Source: Lachnospiraceae bacterium
GTDB taxonomy: Bacteria; Bacillota; Clostridia; Lachnospirales; Lachnospiraceae
Length of the DNA: 38,352 bases
NCBI GenBank assembly: GCA_900770345.1
Contig: CAAGKF010000147.1
Location: 1-38,352 of the forward strand
Reading direction: 5' to 3'
Every line of letters starts with the position of its first letter. The first letter of the stretch is position 1. The notes under the pieces are model-generated. The model was given only the letters and a program-made list of their open reading frames with translations. It ran no database searches and was not told the origin of the DNA. This document shows positions 1 through 7,907 of the stretch, piece after piece. A program made the position numbers and the translations under genes.

Positions 1-15
1 AAAAGGAGAAATTTT

Positions 16-975
16 ATGACCAGCCGTGAATTACTTTACGTAAAAACCGTGGCCGATGAAAGGAGCATTTCCCGGGCGGCAAAAAAGCTTTTTATTGCCC
101 AGCCTTCCCTGAGTCAGTCCCTGCAGCGAATCGAGGATACTCTGGGCACTGCACTGTTTAACAGAACAGCAGGGGGGCTGACTCTGACCTATGCCGGTGA
201 GCGCTATTACCAGATCGCCTGTCAGATTTTAAAAATCTACGAGGATTTCGAAACGGAGATCAGCGACCTGAACGATTTGAAAACGGGACGTATCCACATG
301 GGGATCACCAACCACCTGGGCACCCTCGTTCTTCCGCAGGTAATTCCGGCCTTCCGTAAGGACTGCCCCTATGTGGAGCTTTATGTCTCCGAGGAGACCA
401 CGGAAAAGCTGGAGGCTTCTCTTCTGTCGGGCAAAAACGACTTTGCCATCCTTCATGCCCCCAAAAAGGATCCTCATCCCATGTTAAATTATGAACATCT
501 GGCCAAGGACCCCTTTGTCATCGCCCTGGCCCCCGGCCACCCGCTGATCGAAAAGGCCCAGGAACGGGAGGGCTACGCCCATCCGGTCCTGGACCCGAAG
601 CTGTTAAAAAATGAACCTTTTATCATGCTGACAAAGGAGCAGCGTATCCGTCATGTATCAGATGCTATCCTTTCACAGGCCAGAATTACGCCCAACATTG
701 CTCTGACTCTGCGCAATTATGAAACAGCCAAAAGCCTGGCTGGAAAAGGCGTGGGCGTCACCTTTCTTCCTGAGGACTACGCGCGCCTCTCCTATACGGA
801 CTGCCCGCCCGTCCTCCTGTCCATCGATGAAAAATACAATCCCAGCTGGGATCTGTGCATCACTACGCTGAGAGGAGGCTTTCTGTCAAGAGCGGATCAG
901 TATTTTCTGTCGCTGGTGCGGGCCAGCTTTTCAAAAAACCCCACCAGCACTTCCTCAGGCATGGGCCGCGCGTAA
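16..975 (+). CDS. LysR-family transcriptional regulator
   Basis: A 319-aa LysR-type DNA-binding regulator. The N-terminal 60 residues form the winged helix-turn-helix (ERSISRAAKKLFIAQPSLSQ, then QRIEDTLGTALFNR). Residues about 90-300 form the periplasmic-binding-protein-like effector domain, starting near GRIHMGITNHLG. The start is supported by AAAAGGAG eight bases upstream of the ATG. Its normal end for the family would be near residue 300; the last roughly 20 residues (ending SSGMGRA) are read from DNA that also encodes, on the other strand, the end of the EAL gene, so the two genes overlap tail to tail by 79 bases. The target genes lie outside the window or are unknown, and the ligand cannot be read from sequence. 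Confidence 0.93.
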   Translation: MTSRELLYVKTVADERSISRAAKKLFIAQPSLSQSLQRIEDTLGTALFNRTAGGLTLTYAGERYYQIACQILKIYEDFETEISDLNDLKTGRIHMGITNHLGTLVLPQVIPAFRKDCPYVELYVSEETTEKLEASLLSGKNDFAILHAPKKDPHPMLNYEHLAKDPFVIALAPGHPLIEKAQEREGYAHPVLDPKLLKNEPFIMLTKEQRIRHVSDAILSQARITPNIALTLRNYETAKSLAGKGVGVTFLPEDYARLSYTDCPPVLLSIDEKYNPSWDLCITTLRGGFLSRADQYFLSLVRASFSKNPTSTSSGMGRA

Positions 976-2852
976 TAATAGCCCTGAATCCGGTTGGCCG
1001 AAAGCTCCATCATACGGTCTGCCTGCTCTTCTGTCTCCACACCCTCGGCCACAACCTGAAAACCGGCATGATGGAGCATCTGCATCAGAAGCCGCACCGT
1101 ACCCTCTGCCTTACCTTTCTCTTCAACGCCCCGGACCAGACTTGCATCCAGCTTTACCGTTTCAAAGGGCAGTGTCATCATACTGGCCAGATTGGAATAT
1201 CCGACGCCGAAGTCATCCAGATAAAACAGGATCCCCTCTCCGGCCATCTTCTCCATCACCCTGCGCACCACAGCCGGATCCTCTGCCACAGTTCTTTCAG
1301 TGATCTCGATCCGCAGCCGTTCTGCCGGAACACCATATTTTTCCCGGCAGCGGCAGATACGGTCCGAAAACGACGGATCTGTCAGCTGCTGGATCGACAT
1401 ATTGATAGAAACATTTTTCAGCGGCAGATCAGGATGCTTTGCCAGAAAGCAGCAGACCTTTTTCAGAACCAGCCAGCTGATATCATCGATCAGTCCCGTT
1501 TTTTCCGCCAGAGGAATGAACTCTCCGGGCGGAATGGGCATTCCCTGCTCATCAAACAGTCTCAGCAATGATTCCGCCGTCCTGAATTCTCTCTCCCGAC
1601 AGCTGTAAATGGGCTGATAGTACACCTGAAAAGACTCTTCCTCCAGTGCTTTTCTCACACAGCCCAGCACGTACTCCCGCCTCTCATACATTTCCCGCAG
1701 CCTTCTGTCAAAACACAGAGGTCCTCCTCCGCTGTCTCTGGCGCAGGAAAGCGTATATTCCAGCTGCTCCAGTATATGATTGATCTTTCTGCTGCCGTCA
1801 TCACCCTGCTCCTCCCTGATCCACAGCTCAAAGGTCATATGAGCCACACTGGCTTTCATTACAGCCTGCTGTCCCAGAACCTCCCAGGGCTGTTCAAAGC
1901 GTTCCTTCACCTCCCGGGCAGTTTCCTCTGTTTTCCCTCCCGCAGATCCAAGCAGCAAAAAACGGGTGCTTCCCATACGGAAAGCCTGGTAGGCAGGGGC
2001 CAGACTGTCCAGATACCTGGCCGTCATATAAAGAAGATTATCCCCTGCCGCCGTTCCGTACTTTCGGTTGATCAGATCAAAATCCTCCAGATACAAAAGA
2101 ACAGCATGAAACCGGTGTTTCTTCTGACTCCTGGTCTGCAGCTCCCGGAAAAAACGGTGACGGTCCGGAAGCTCCGTCAGAGCATCCAGACCAATGCGGT
2201 TGGACTGAAAGCTGATAAAAAAGATCATATTTGCCAATGCGGAAATTGTCCCGGCCAAAAGTGTATCCGGCACCCACATCTGAGTCAGCCCCAGAAGGAG
2301 GAGCACCGGCGGCATGATCTTCATAAGCCTGCGCATGGAACGGCTGACCACCCGACGGTTCCTCACATAGCAGGTGCACAGCATTCCCAGCTCAGCAGCA
2401 AGTACACCATATCCTATTTTGTTTAAGGGACCGCGCATATAAGCCCCGTCTTTAAAATAAAAGAACCAGCCGGTCCACGGATTGACTGCGATCAGTGCCA
2501 GCAGGACCGCACAGAACAGTGCAATGATTCGCACGGCGATATACAGACAATGCTTATCCGGGGCATATTCAAACAGCAGATAAAAGCTGTAACCTGCCAT
2601 AACGGAAAACGTAATATGCTGAGCCAGAAAATAGGCTGTATTTAACAGCATATCGATCCAGAGCGGAACCCCCTCCGCCGCGTTAAGACCAAGAGAGGCC
2701 GCTATATCCAGCAATATAGTGGCCTCCGCAGAAATCAGGCATAAAGTATAGAGATGGTAACGCAGGCTCCTGTTCTTCCGCTCGTAGTGAAACAGAAATA
2801 AGATGGCTGTGATCAGAGAGGCAACCGCCTCCATCTTAATTGAAAATTCCAT
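897..2852 (-). CDS. membrane EAL-domain c-di-GMP phosphodiesterase with degenerate GGDEF domain
   Basis: A 651-aa protein with about six hydrophobic segments in residues 1-215, a GGDEF-fold domain at about 222-385, and an EAL domain at about 395-645. The cyclase signature is lost: the GGDEF position reads MGSTRF (residues 293-298), so diguanylate cyclase activity is not expected. The EAL domain keeps the catalytic set: E427 (in ESL rather than EAL), N484, E516 in EITER, D546/D547 in DDFGVGYSN, K567 in KLD and E603 in AEGVE. It probably hydrolyses cyclic di-GMP at the membrane, with the membrane part sensing an unknown signal. A strong promoter lies just upstream and AGGAGAGG precedes the ATG. 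Confidence 0.92.
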   Translation of the reverse strand: MEFSIKMEAVASLITAILFLFHYERKNRSLRYHLYTLCLISAEATILLDIAASLGLNAAEGVPLWIDMLLNTAYFLAQHITFSVMAGYSFYLLFEYAPDKHCLYIAVRIIALFCAVLLALIAVNPWTGWFFYFKDGAYMRGPLNKIGYGVLAAELGMLCTCYVRNRRVVSRSMRRLMKIMPPVLLLLGLTQMWVPDTLLAGTISALANMIFFISFQSNRIGLDALTELPDRHRFFRELQTRSQKKHRFHAVLLYLEDFDLINRKYGTAAGDNLLYMTARYLDSLAPAYQAFRMGSTRFLLLGSAGGKTEETAREVKERFEQPWEVLGQQAVMKASVAHMTFELWIREEQGDDGSRKINHILEQLEYTLSCARDSGGGPLCFDRRLREMYERREYVLGCVRKALEEESFQVYYQPIYSCREREFRTAESLLRLFDEQGMPIPPGEFIPLAEKTGLIDDISWLVLKKVCCFLAKHPDLPLKNVSINMSIQQLTDPSFSDRICRCREKYGVPAERLRIEITERTVAEDPAVVRRVMEKMAGEGILFYLDDFGVGYSNLASMMTLPFETVKLDASLVRGVEEKGKAEGTVRLLMQMLHHAGFQVVAEGVETEEQADRMMELSANRIQGYYYARPMPEEVLVGFFEKLARTSDRKY

Positions 2853-2886
2853 ATTCCTCTCCTGCCGGCATTCACTTTTTAAGGGT

Positions 2887-2915
2887 ATTATCTCTCAGCT
2901 GCTTATGAACGTCAA
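2887..2915 (-). promoter_or_regulatory. sigma-A promoter of the EAL gene
   Basis: On the minus strand, TTGACG (2910-2915) and GATAAT (2887-2892) are separated by exactly 17 bases. Transcription would start near 2880, about 28 bases before the EAL start codon. This near-consensus spacing makes it the likely promoter. Confidence 0.75.
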
Positions 2916-2984
2916 GAGTTTTTGGTTATATCATTTATATTTTTGATTGTTTTTGTATTTTTTTGTAATTTATGAAGCTATCCC

Positions 2985-3839
2985 TTATTTTTTCTGTTCT
3001 GTACCCCGCTGTTCTCCTCTGCTCTGTTCTCCGCTGCTCTGTTCTCCTCCGCTCTGCTCTCCGGTATCCCCCTCCTCCCTCATGCTGCGCATTCTCCGGA
3101 AATAAGAGCTCATCTCGTCTGCCATGCCGGACAGCCTGTTAAGCAGCGTGGAGAAATCCTTCAGCATGACATCATCCTTGTAATAGGGATACACAATGTC
3201 GTGATCGATCTCACTCCATCCCTCCTCAAAAAGGGTACGGCCCTGTATTTCCACATAATAGCCCTTATATTTGATAATATAATGAAGGGAACGGTAAATG
3301 CCGTCGGATTTAATATCGATCAGATTTTCGTCATAAATCCGAGAATCGCCGTTGCGGCGGTAAACCTTCGGACGCTCCGCAATATAATAATGACTCTCAT
3401 CCTCGTCAAAATCTTCGATGCGGTCCGTTACATAAAGCCCGGGATCATTTTCAAACACTGACGTAATGTATTTGTGAAAATGGATCCAGTCCTCGCGATA
3501 CAGAAAAAACACGCGGATTCCGATCAGGTCTGTAATGTATTTATGATAATTGGTCCTGTCAATCCTGGCAAAACGCTCCGGATGCTCCGTACGTTTGCGG
3601 ATGATCTTCTCCAGGAGATGGCCCGGCACCTTGGTCCTGTAGCGATAGGAATGGATACCGGCCTTTTCAATATCGTAAAGATAATCATCCACAAAATCCT
3701 TTCCGATCCCGCGAAGCTTTCCCTCTATGGAAAGATAATCCTCATAAACAGCCGACAGCTCCTCCCAGGGGATGCCGGCTGCCCGAAACTTTTCCATCTC
3801 AATGTTATACTGCTTCAAAAATGCGTCCATTTCCATCAT
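2985..3839 (-). CDS. RelA/SpoT-domain (p)ppGpp synthetase, small alarmone synthetase type
   Basis: A 284-aa protein with a RelA/SpoT nucleotidyltransferase domain and no HD hydrolase, TGS or ACT domain, so it resembles the small alarmone synthetases that transfer pyrophosphate from ATP to GTP or GDP. Visible family motifs are DLIGIRVFF (about residues 104-112), YRSLHYIIKYKGYYVEIQGR and the following EEGWSEIDHD. The last 30 residues are a hydrophilic tail of tandem five-residue repeats of the form GEQSx, encoded by a 15-bp minisatellite. It begins 42 bases downstream of the MATE exporter stop codon, suggesting one transcript. Nucleotide preference (GTP, GDP or GMP) cannot be read, and a toxin-type member of the family is not excluded. 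Confidence 0.88.
   Translation of the reverse strand: MMEMDAFLKQYNIEMEKFRAAGIPWEELSAVYEDYLSIEGKLRGIGKDFVDDYLYDIEKAGIHSYRYRTKVPGHLLEKIIRKRTEHPERFARIDRTNYHKYITDLIGIRVFFLYREDWIHFHKYITSVFENDPGLYVTDRIEDFDEDESHYYIAERPKVYRRNGDSRIYDENLIDIKSDGIYRSLHYIIKYKGYYVEIQGRTLFEEGWSEIDHDIVYPYYKDDVMLKDFSTLLNRLSGMADEMSSYFRRMRSMREEGDTGEQSGGEQSSGEQSRGEQRGTEQKK
3003..3062 (-). repeat. 15-bp tandem repeat in the 3' end of the alarmone synthetase gene
   Basis: Four imperfect tandem copies of a 15-bp unit of the type GGAGAACAGAGCAGC encode GEQSG, GEQSS, GEQSR and GEQRG. The repeat is in frame and multiples of 15 bp would keep the frame, so copy number could vary without disrupting the protein. Confidence 0.85.
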
Positions 3840-3881
3840 AATTTCAGCTCACATCCTTTCCTCAAATCCCGGTCGCAGCGC

Positions 3882-5234
3882 TTATCGTCTCATATGTCTG
3901 GAATAGATCATAAAATAGATCACATTGATCATAATTCCGAAAACCGTGGCACAGGGAGCGGCCAGACCAATATTGGTAAGACTTGCATCCGGCTGTATGC
4001 TCATAAAATAGGATACCGGGAGACGCACCAGAAATGTCTGGGCAATGCCCTGGAGCATAACGAAAAATGTCTGACTGTGCCCGTTATAATAGCCGATAAA
4101 GCTGAACAGAATACAGGTAACCACCGCCTCCGGGCTGAAGCCCCGCAGATATTCGGCGGCTCTGGCCACAACAGCTGCGTCTCCCGTGAAAATATAGGCC
4201 AGAAGATCTCCCTTAAACCAGGAAAACAGCATGATGAACACGCCGATGGCCGCACCCATAGCCATTCCCGTGACCATGGATCTTCGGGCGCGGTTTTCTT
4301 TTCCCGCTCCCACATTCTGGGCCACAAAAGCTGACATTGACTGCATCAGCGCTCCCGGCACCAGCATGACGAAGCTGACAATCTTGTTTGCAACTCCGTA
4401 GCCGGAGGAAGCCTCCAAACCCAGCTTGTTGATAAAGGCACACAGCGCCAGAAAGGAAAACTGTGTCAGCACCTCCTGAAAAGCGATGGGGATACCCACC
4501 CTGACGAAATTGGCGATCTCCGGATTAAAGCAGATATCCTGCCGCGTCATGGTAAAGGGAAGCTCCTGCCTGCGGATAATCACCAGAGACAGCACTACGC
4601 TGACCGCCTGGGCCAGTACCGTCGCCAGAGCGGCTCCTGCCACATTCATATGGAAAACAGCCACAAACAGCAGATCTCCTGCCACATTGACCGCACAGGC
4701 AATGGCTACAAAAATCAGAGGCAGACGGGAATTTCCCATTCCTCTGAAAATACTGCTGATCACATTATAAGCAATAATAAACAAGATTCCGCCGCCGCAG
4801 ATGCGCACATAGGCGGCCGTAAGCTCTATGGCCTCCTCAGGCGCCTGCATTAACACCGCCATCTGTCTGGCAAAGATCAGCATGACCGCGGCTATGATAA
4901 CAGAAAGGACAGCAAAGAAGCAGATGGCTCCTCCGATCACCTTTCCCACCCGCGCTTTCTTCTGTTCTCCGATATATCGGCCGATCAGCACTGTAATGCC
5001 CATGGAAAGTCCGGCCACTGTAAAAGTCACCAGATTTACGATATTGCTGCCTGTGGATACGCCGGAAATACCCGCCGTAGTTCCGAACCATCCCACAACC
5101 AGTATATCTACTGCCCCGTACATCGCCTGAAGAATCAGCGCCCCCAGAATGGGGAGCATAAATCTGGACAGCTTAGAGGCAATACTTCCCTGTGTAAAAT
5201 CATTTGCATCCGTCTTGTCATTCCTGTTTTTCAT
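3882..5234 (-). CDS. MATE-family multidrug/sodium antiporter
   Basis: A 450-aa integral membrane protein with about 12 hydrophobic helices in two six-helix halves, the size and pattern of the MATE family (NorM/DinF type). The start region has the typical pattern of a short basic cytoplasmic lead, then LPILGALILQAMYGAVDILVVG. These proteins export cationic drugs, dyes or metabolites using a sodium or proton gradient; the substrate cannot be predicted here. The ribosome site (AAGGTGG) is weaker and more distant than in neighbouring genes. The RelA/SpoT gene follows after 42 bases and is probably co-transcribed, though no functional link is obvious. Confidence 0.92.
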   Translation of the reverse strand: MKNRNDKTDANDFTQGSIASKLSRFMLPILGALILQAMYGAVDILVVGWFGTTAGISGVSTGSNIVNLVTFTVAGLSMGITVLIGRYIGEQKKARVGKVIGGAICFFAVLSVIIAAVMLIFARQMAVLMQAPEEAIELTAAYVRICGGGILFIIAYNVISSIFRGMGNSRLPLIFVAIACAVNVAGDLLFVAVFHMNVAGAALATVLAQAVSVVLSLVIIRRQELPFTMTRQDICFNPEIANFVRVGIPIAFQEVLTQFSFLALCAFINKLGLEASSGYGVANKIVSFVMLVPGALMQSMSAFVAQNVGAGKENRARRSMVTGMAMGAAIGVFIMLFSWFKGDLLAYIFTGDAAVVARAAEYLRGFSPEAVVTCILFSFIGYYNGHSQTFFVMLQGIAQTFLVRLPVSYFMSIQPDASLTNIGLAAPCATVFGIMINVIYFMIYSRHMRR

Positions 5235-5308
5235 TTCTTATAGATCCACCTTGCATTTTTAATCTTTCCGCACACCGGCCCAAAAAGCTGCGCCGGGTGT
5301 TCAGAGCT

Positions 5309-5314
5309 AGTATA
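5309..5314 (-). promoter_or_regulatory. possible -10 element for the MATE gene
   Basis: The minus strand carries TATACT preceded by TGTGT, a plausible extended -10. The sequence 17 bases upstream is a poor -35 and falls in the malQ terminator T-tract. It is the only good -10 candidate between the terminator and the MATE start. Confidence 0.35.
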
Positions 5315-5325
5315 ACACAGAATGG

Positions 5326-5356
5326 AAAAAAGGGCACTGCCTTTCTGACAGTACCC
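5326..5356 (-). terminator. rho-independent terminator after malQ
   Basis: On the minus strand, GGGTACTGTC and GGCAGTGCCC pair over 10 positions (two G-U pairs) around a 5-base AGAAA loop, followed immediately by TTTTTT. It lies 45 bases after the malQ stop and ends the maltose operon. Confidence 0.88.
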
Positions 5357-5400
5357 TGTATCCCCGTATCTGCATTCAACAGACAGCTACGATTTATGAA

Positions 5401-6945
5401 CTATTGCTCCCCGTTGCCGGCCGGCAGATCCAGTTTTCCGTCCCACTGCCAGCATAAGCGTCCGTATCGTCTTGTTGTATTCCGTATTTCTTTTTTCAGG
5501 CTGTCTGTCAGCTCCCCTTCCTTCAGACGCCATTTCCAGTTTTCACCCACAGTGGAAGGACGGTTCATACGGCAGCTGTTGTCGTATCCCATATAGTCCT
5601 GCATGGGAATAATGCACAGAAAAGCCCTGCTTCGCATTACCAGGCTGATAAAAGACCGGTAAAGCTCCTCCTCCGGCGTATACCGGTCGCAGAGATATTC
5701 CCGGGCCAGCGTCCGCTCCTCCTCTGTAATACTGTCAAACCATCCGGCTATGGTCTCATTGTCGTGAGTTCCCGTATATGCCACACAGTTCTCCGTATAA
5801 TTGTGGGGCAGATAATCGCCGGCACAGCCGGAATCCCGGGAATCAAAGGCAAATTCCAGCACCTTCATGCCCGGATAGCCGCTGTCACGTACAAGACGGC
5901 GCACAGAATCCGTCATATAGCCCAGATCCTCCGCAATGACCTCCTTCTCTCCCAGCGCCTGCTTTACACGGTAAAACAGATCGATGCCCGGTCCTTTTTC
6001 CCAGTGACCGCCGACGGCGGAATCCGCACCGTACGGAATGGAATAATACTCATCAAAGCCGCGGAAATGATCGATGCGAACCACATCGTAAAGCCGGAAG
6101 CAGTGAGCAAGACGGCTGATCCACCACTGATAGCCGGTATTCCGATGATATTCCCACCGGTACAGCGGATTGCCCCAAAGCTGCCCTGTGGCGGAAAAAC
6201 CATCGGGCGGGCATCCGGCTACCGCCACAGGCTGATTATTTTCATCCAGCTGAAACAGCTCCGGATGCGCCCACGCGTCCGCGCTGTCCATCGCCACGTA
6301 GATCGGAATATCGCCGATCAGCCGCACGCCCTTTTCATTGGCATAGGCTTTCAGCGCCCTCCACTGCTTATAAAACGTAAACTGGAGATACTGCTGAAAC
6401 TCGATATCAAAATACAGCTCCCTCCGATAATAATCCATGGCGTTGCCCCAGCGCAGGCGGATATCCTCTGCCCACTCCGTCCACGGCGCTCCGCCAAACC
6501 GGTCCTTTACCGCCATAAACAGGGCATAATCCGAAAGCCAGCTGCTATTTTCCGCCACAAACGCCTGATATTCCGGTTTTTTGCTGATATCGCTGCGTTC
6601 ATAGGCTTTCCGCAGGAGGGGATAACGGTTTTCATACTGTTTTTTATAATCAACAGTTCCCGCATCAGTTCCGAAATCTGCCTCCTCGCATTCCTCTTCC
6701 GTCAGCACACCTTCCTCTATCAATTCCTCCAGGCTGATGAAATACGGATTTCCGGCAAATGTTGAAAAAGACTGATAAGGAGAATCGCCGTAGCTGGTGG
6801 GGCCTAAGGGCAGGATCTGCCAACAGCATTGTCCGGCCTCCTTCAGCCAGTCCACAAAATCATAGGCGCTTTTTGAAAAACACCCGATGCCGTATTTCGA
6901 CGGCAGACTTGTAATTGATAATAAGATTCCTGCGGTTCGATTCAT
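5401..6945 (-). CDS. malQ: 4-alpha-glucanotransferase (amylomaltase), GH77
   Basis: A 514-aa GH77 enzyme of normal length that disproportionates maltodextrins, moving glucan chains between acceptors and releasing glucose. The N-terminus (GILLSITSLPSKYGIGCFS) and the loop LPLGPTSYGDSPYQ are hallmark amylomaltase sequences. Catalytic residues are visible: nucleophile D292 in VRIDHFRGF, acid/base E339 in VIAEDLG, and D395 in GTHDNE. Its ATG overlaps the stop codon of the mapP-like gene by ATGA, so translation is coupled, and GGGAGGAGC lies upstream. As last gene of the PTS-phosphatase-malQ operon it would process the free maltose released by the phosphatase. Confidence 0.95.
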   Translation of the reverse strand: MNRTAGILLSITSLPSKYGIGCFSKSAYDFVDWLKEAGQCCWQILPLGPTSYGDSPYQSFSTFAGNPYFISLEELIEEGVLTEEECEEADFGTDAGTVDYKKQYENRYPLLRKAYERSDISKKPEYQAFVAENSSWLSDYALFMAVKDRFGGAPWTEWAEDIRLRWGNAMDYYRRELYFDIEFQQYLQFTFYKQWRALKAYANEKGVRLIGDIPIYVAMDSADAWAHPELFQLDENNQPVAVAGCPPDGFSATGQLWGNPLYRWEYHRNTGYQWWISRLAHCFRLYDVVRIDHFRGFDEYYSIPYGADSAVGGHWEKGPGIDLFYRVKQALGEKEVIAEDLGYMTDSVRRLVRDSGYPGMKVLEFAFDSRDSGCAGDYLPHNYTENCVAYTGTHDNETIAGWFDSITEEERTLAREYLCDRYTPEEELYRSFISLVMRSRAFLCIIPMQDYMGYDNSCRMNRPSTVGENWKWRLKEGELTDSLKKEIRNTTRRYGRLCWQWDGKLDLPAGNGEQ

Positions 6946-7886
6946 TTCCTGCTCCTCCCTGTTTCTATCATGACCCCGTTGTGATCAGACACTTTCGGAT
7001 ACTCTTTTCCGTTAAACACCACCCTCGAGCGGATGACCGGCAGCTCCCGCAGAGACCAGATAAAATCGATCCTCATCCCCTGCAGTTCCTCTTTTTTCTC
7101 CGGATCGTCCCGTTCTTCCGGCTCTCTCCGGACCAGTTTATCTCTCCAGCCGTCGATCACCTGATCCACAGTAATGCCGTCATCCCTGGTCTCCGCCATG
7201 GAATACGTATCTTTCCAGCCCAGGCGGCGGACATAATCATAACCCTGATCTCTGATCTGTGCAGGGCTGTTGAAATCTCCCATGACCCAGATATTTCCGG
7301 ACTTTGCCTTTCCGTCAGCCGCGCCGGCTGCATTTTCCTCTGCTTCCGCTGCCATCTCAGCGGCTTTCCCCTTCAGCCTCCGGTCCACCCGGTCCCACTG
7401 ACATGAAAAAGGTTCCTCCTGATCCTCCCACCAGCCCATATGGACCGAATAAAACCAGCCTTCCTCCCTGCGTATTCCCAGGATCTTCCGGGTTTTCCAG
7501 TTATTATAATCGTCCGCGCAGCTGATTGTAAATCCTTCTGTCTCCAGAAGCGGGCTGCGGCTGAATACAGCCAGCCCCTCGTCATACTTTCCATATCCCA
7601 GCTTGGCCGGAAGCCACGTCCAGAAATAAGGAAGTCCCCTCTTTTCCAGAAGCCCGGCCAGCCGGGCCCCATGGTTATCCTCCCGGATACATCCCGCAAA
7701 TCCACTGCATCTCACATAGCCCTTCAGTCTTTCTTCCGGAAGAACCGGGGCGGATGCCGTCTGATTGACCTCCTGAAATCCCATCACATCCGGCTGCCAG
7801 GCGGCAGCTGCATCCGCAAACTGTACTATTTTTTCCTCATAGCCGGGCTCGGCCAGACTGTGGGTATTCAATGTAAGGATCTTCAT
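6942..7886 (-). CDS. mapP: endonuclease/exonuclease/phosphatase-fold hydrolase, probable maltose-6'-phosphate phosphatase
   Basis: A 314-aa protein of the DNase I-like EEP superfamily. Visible metal/catalytic motifs are LNTHS at the N-terminus, FQEV (E39), GDFNSPA and SDHNGVMI at the C-terminus. In Enterococcus faecalis a member of this fold, MapP, dephosphorylates maltose-6'-phosphate made by the maltose PTS. Here the gene sits between a glucose/maltose-class PTS permease and malQ, with a 4-base overlap with malQ, which is the same context. The function is therefore inferred from fold plus operon; the fold alone would also fit a nuclease or another sugar phosphatase. Confidence 0.8.
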   Translation of the reverse strand: MKILTLNTHSLAEPGYEEKIVQFADAAAAWQPDVMGFQEVNQTASAPVLPEERLKGYVRCSGFAGCIREDNHGARLAGLLEKRGLPYFWTWLPAKLGYGKYDEGLAVFSRSPLLETEGFTISCADDYNNWKTRKILGIRREEGWFYSVHMGWWEDQEEPFSCQWDRVDRRLKGKAAEMAAEAEENAAGAADGKAKSGNIWVMGDFNSPAQIRDQGYDYVRRLGWKDTYSMAETRDDGITVDQVIDGWRDKLVRREPEERDDPEKKEELQGMRIDFIWSLRELPVIRSRVVFNGKEYPKVSDHNGVMIETGRSRK

Positions 7887-7907
7887 CGTTTCCGCCCTCC
7901 CGAGTAA

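Noticed and set aside
855..1571. 238-codon plus-strand frame opposite the EAL gene
   Set aside because: Antisense shadow of a clearly assigned gene; composition rich in His, Cys and Arg.
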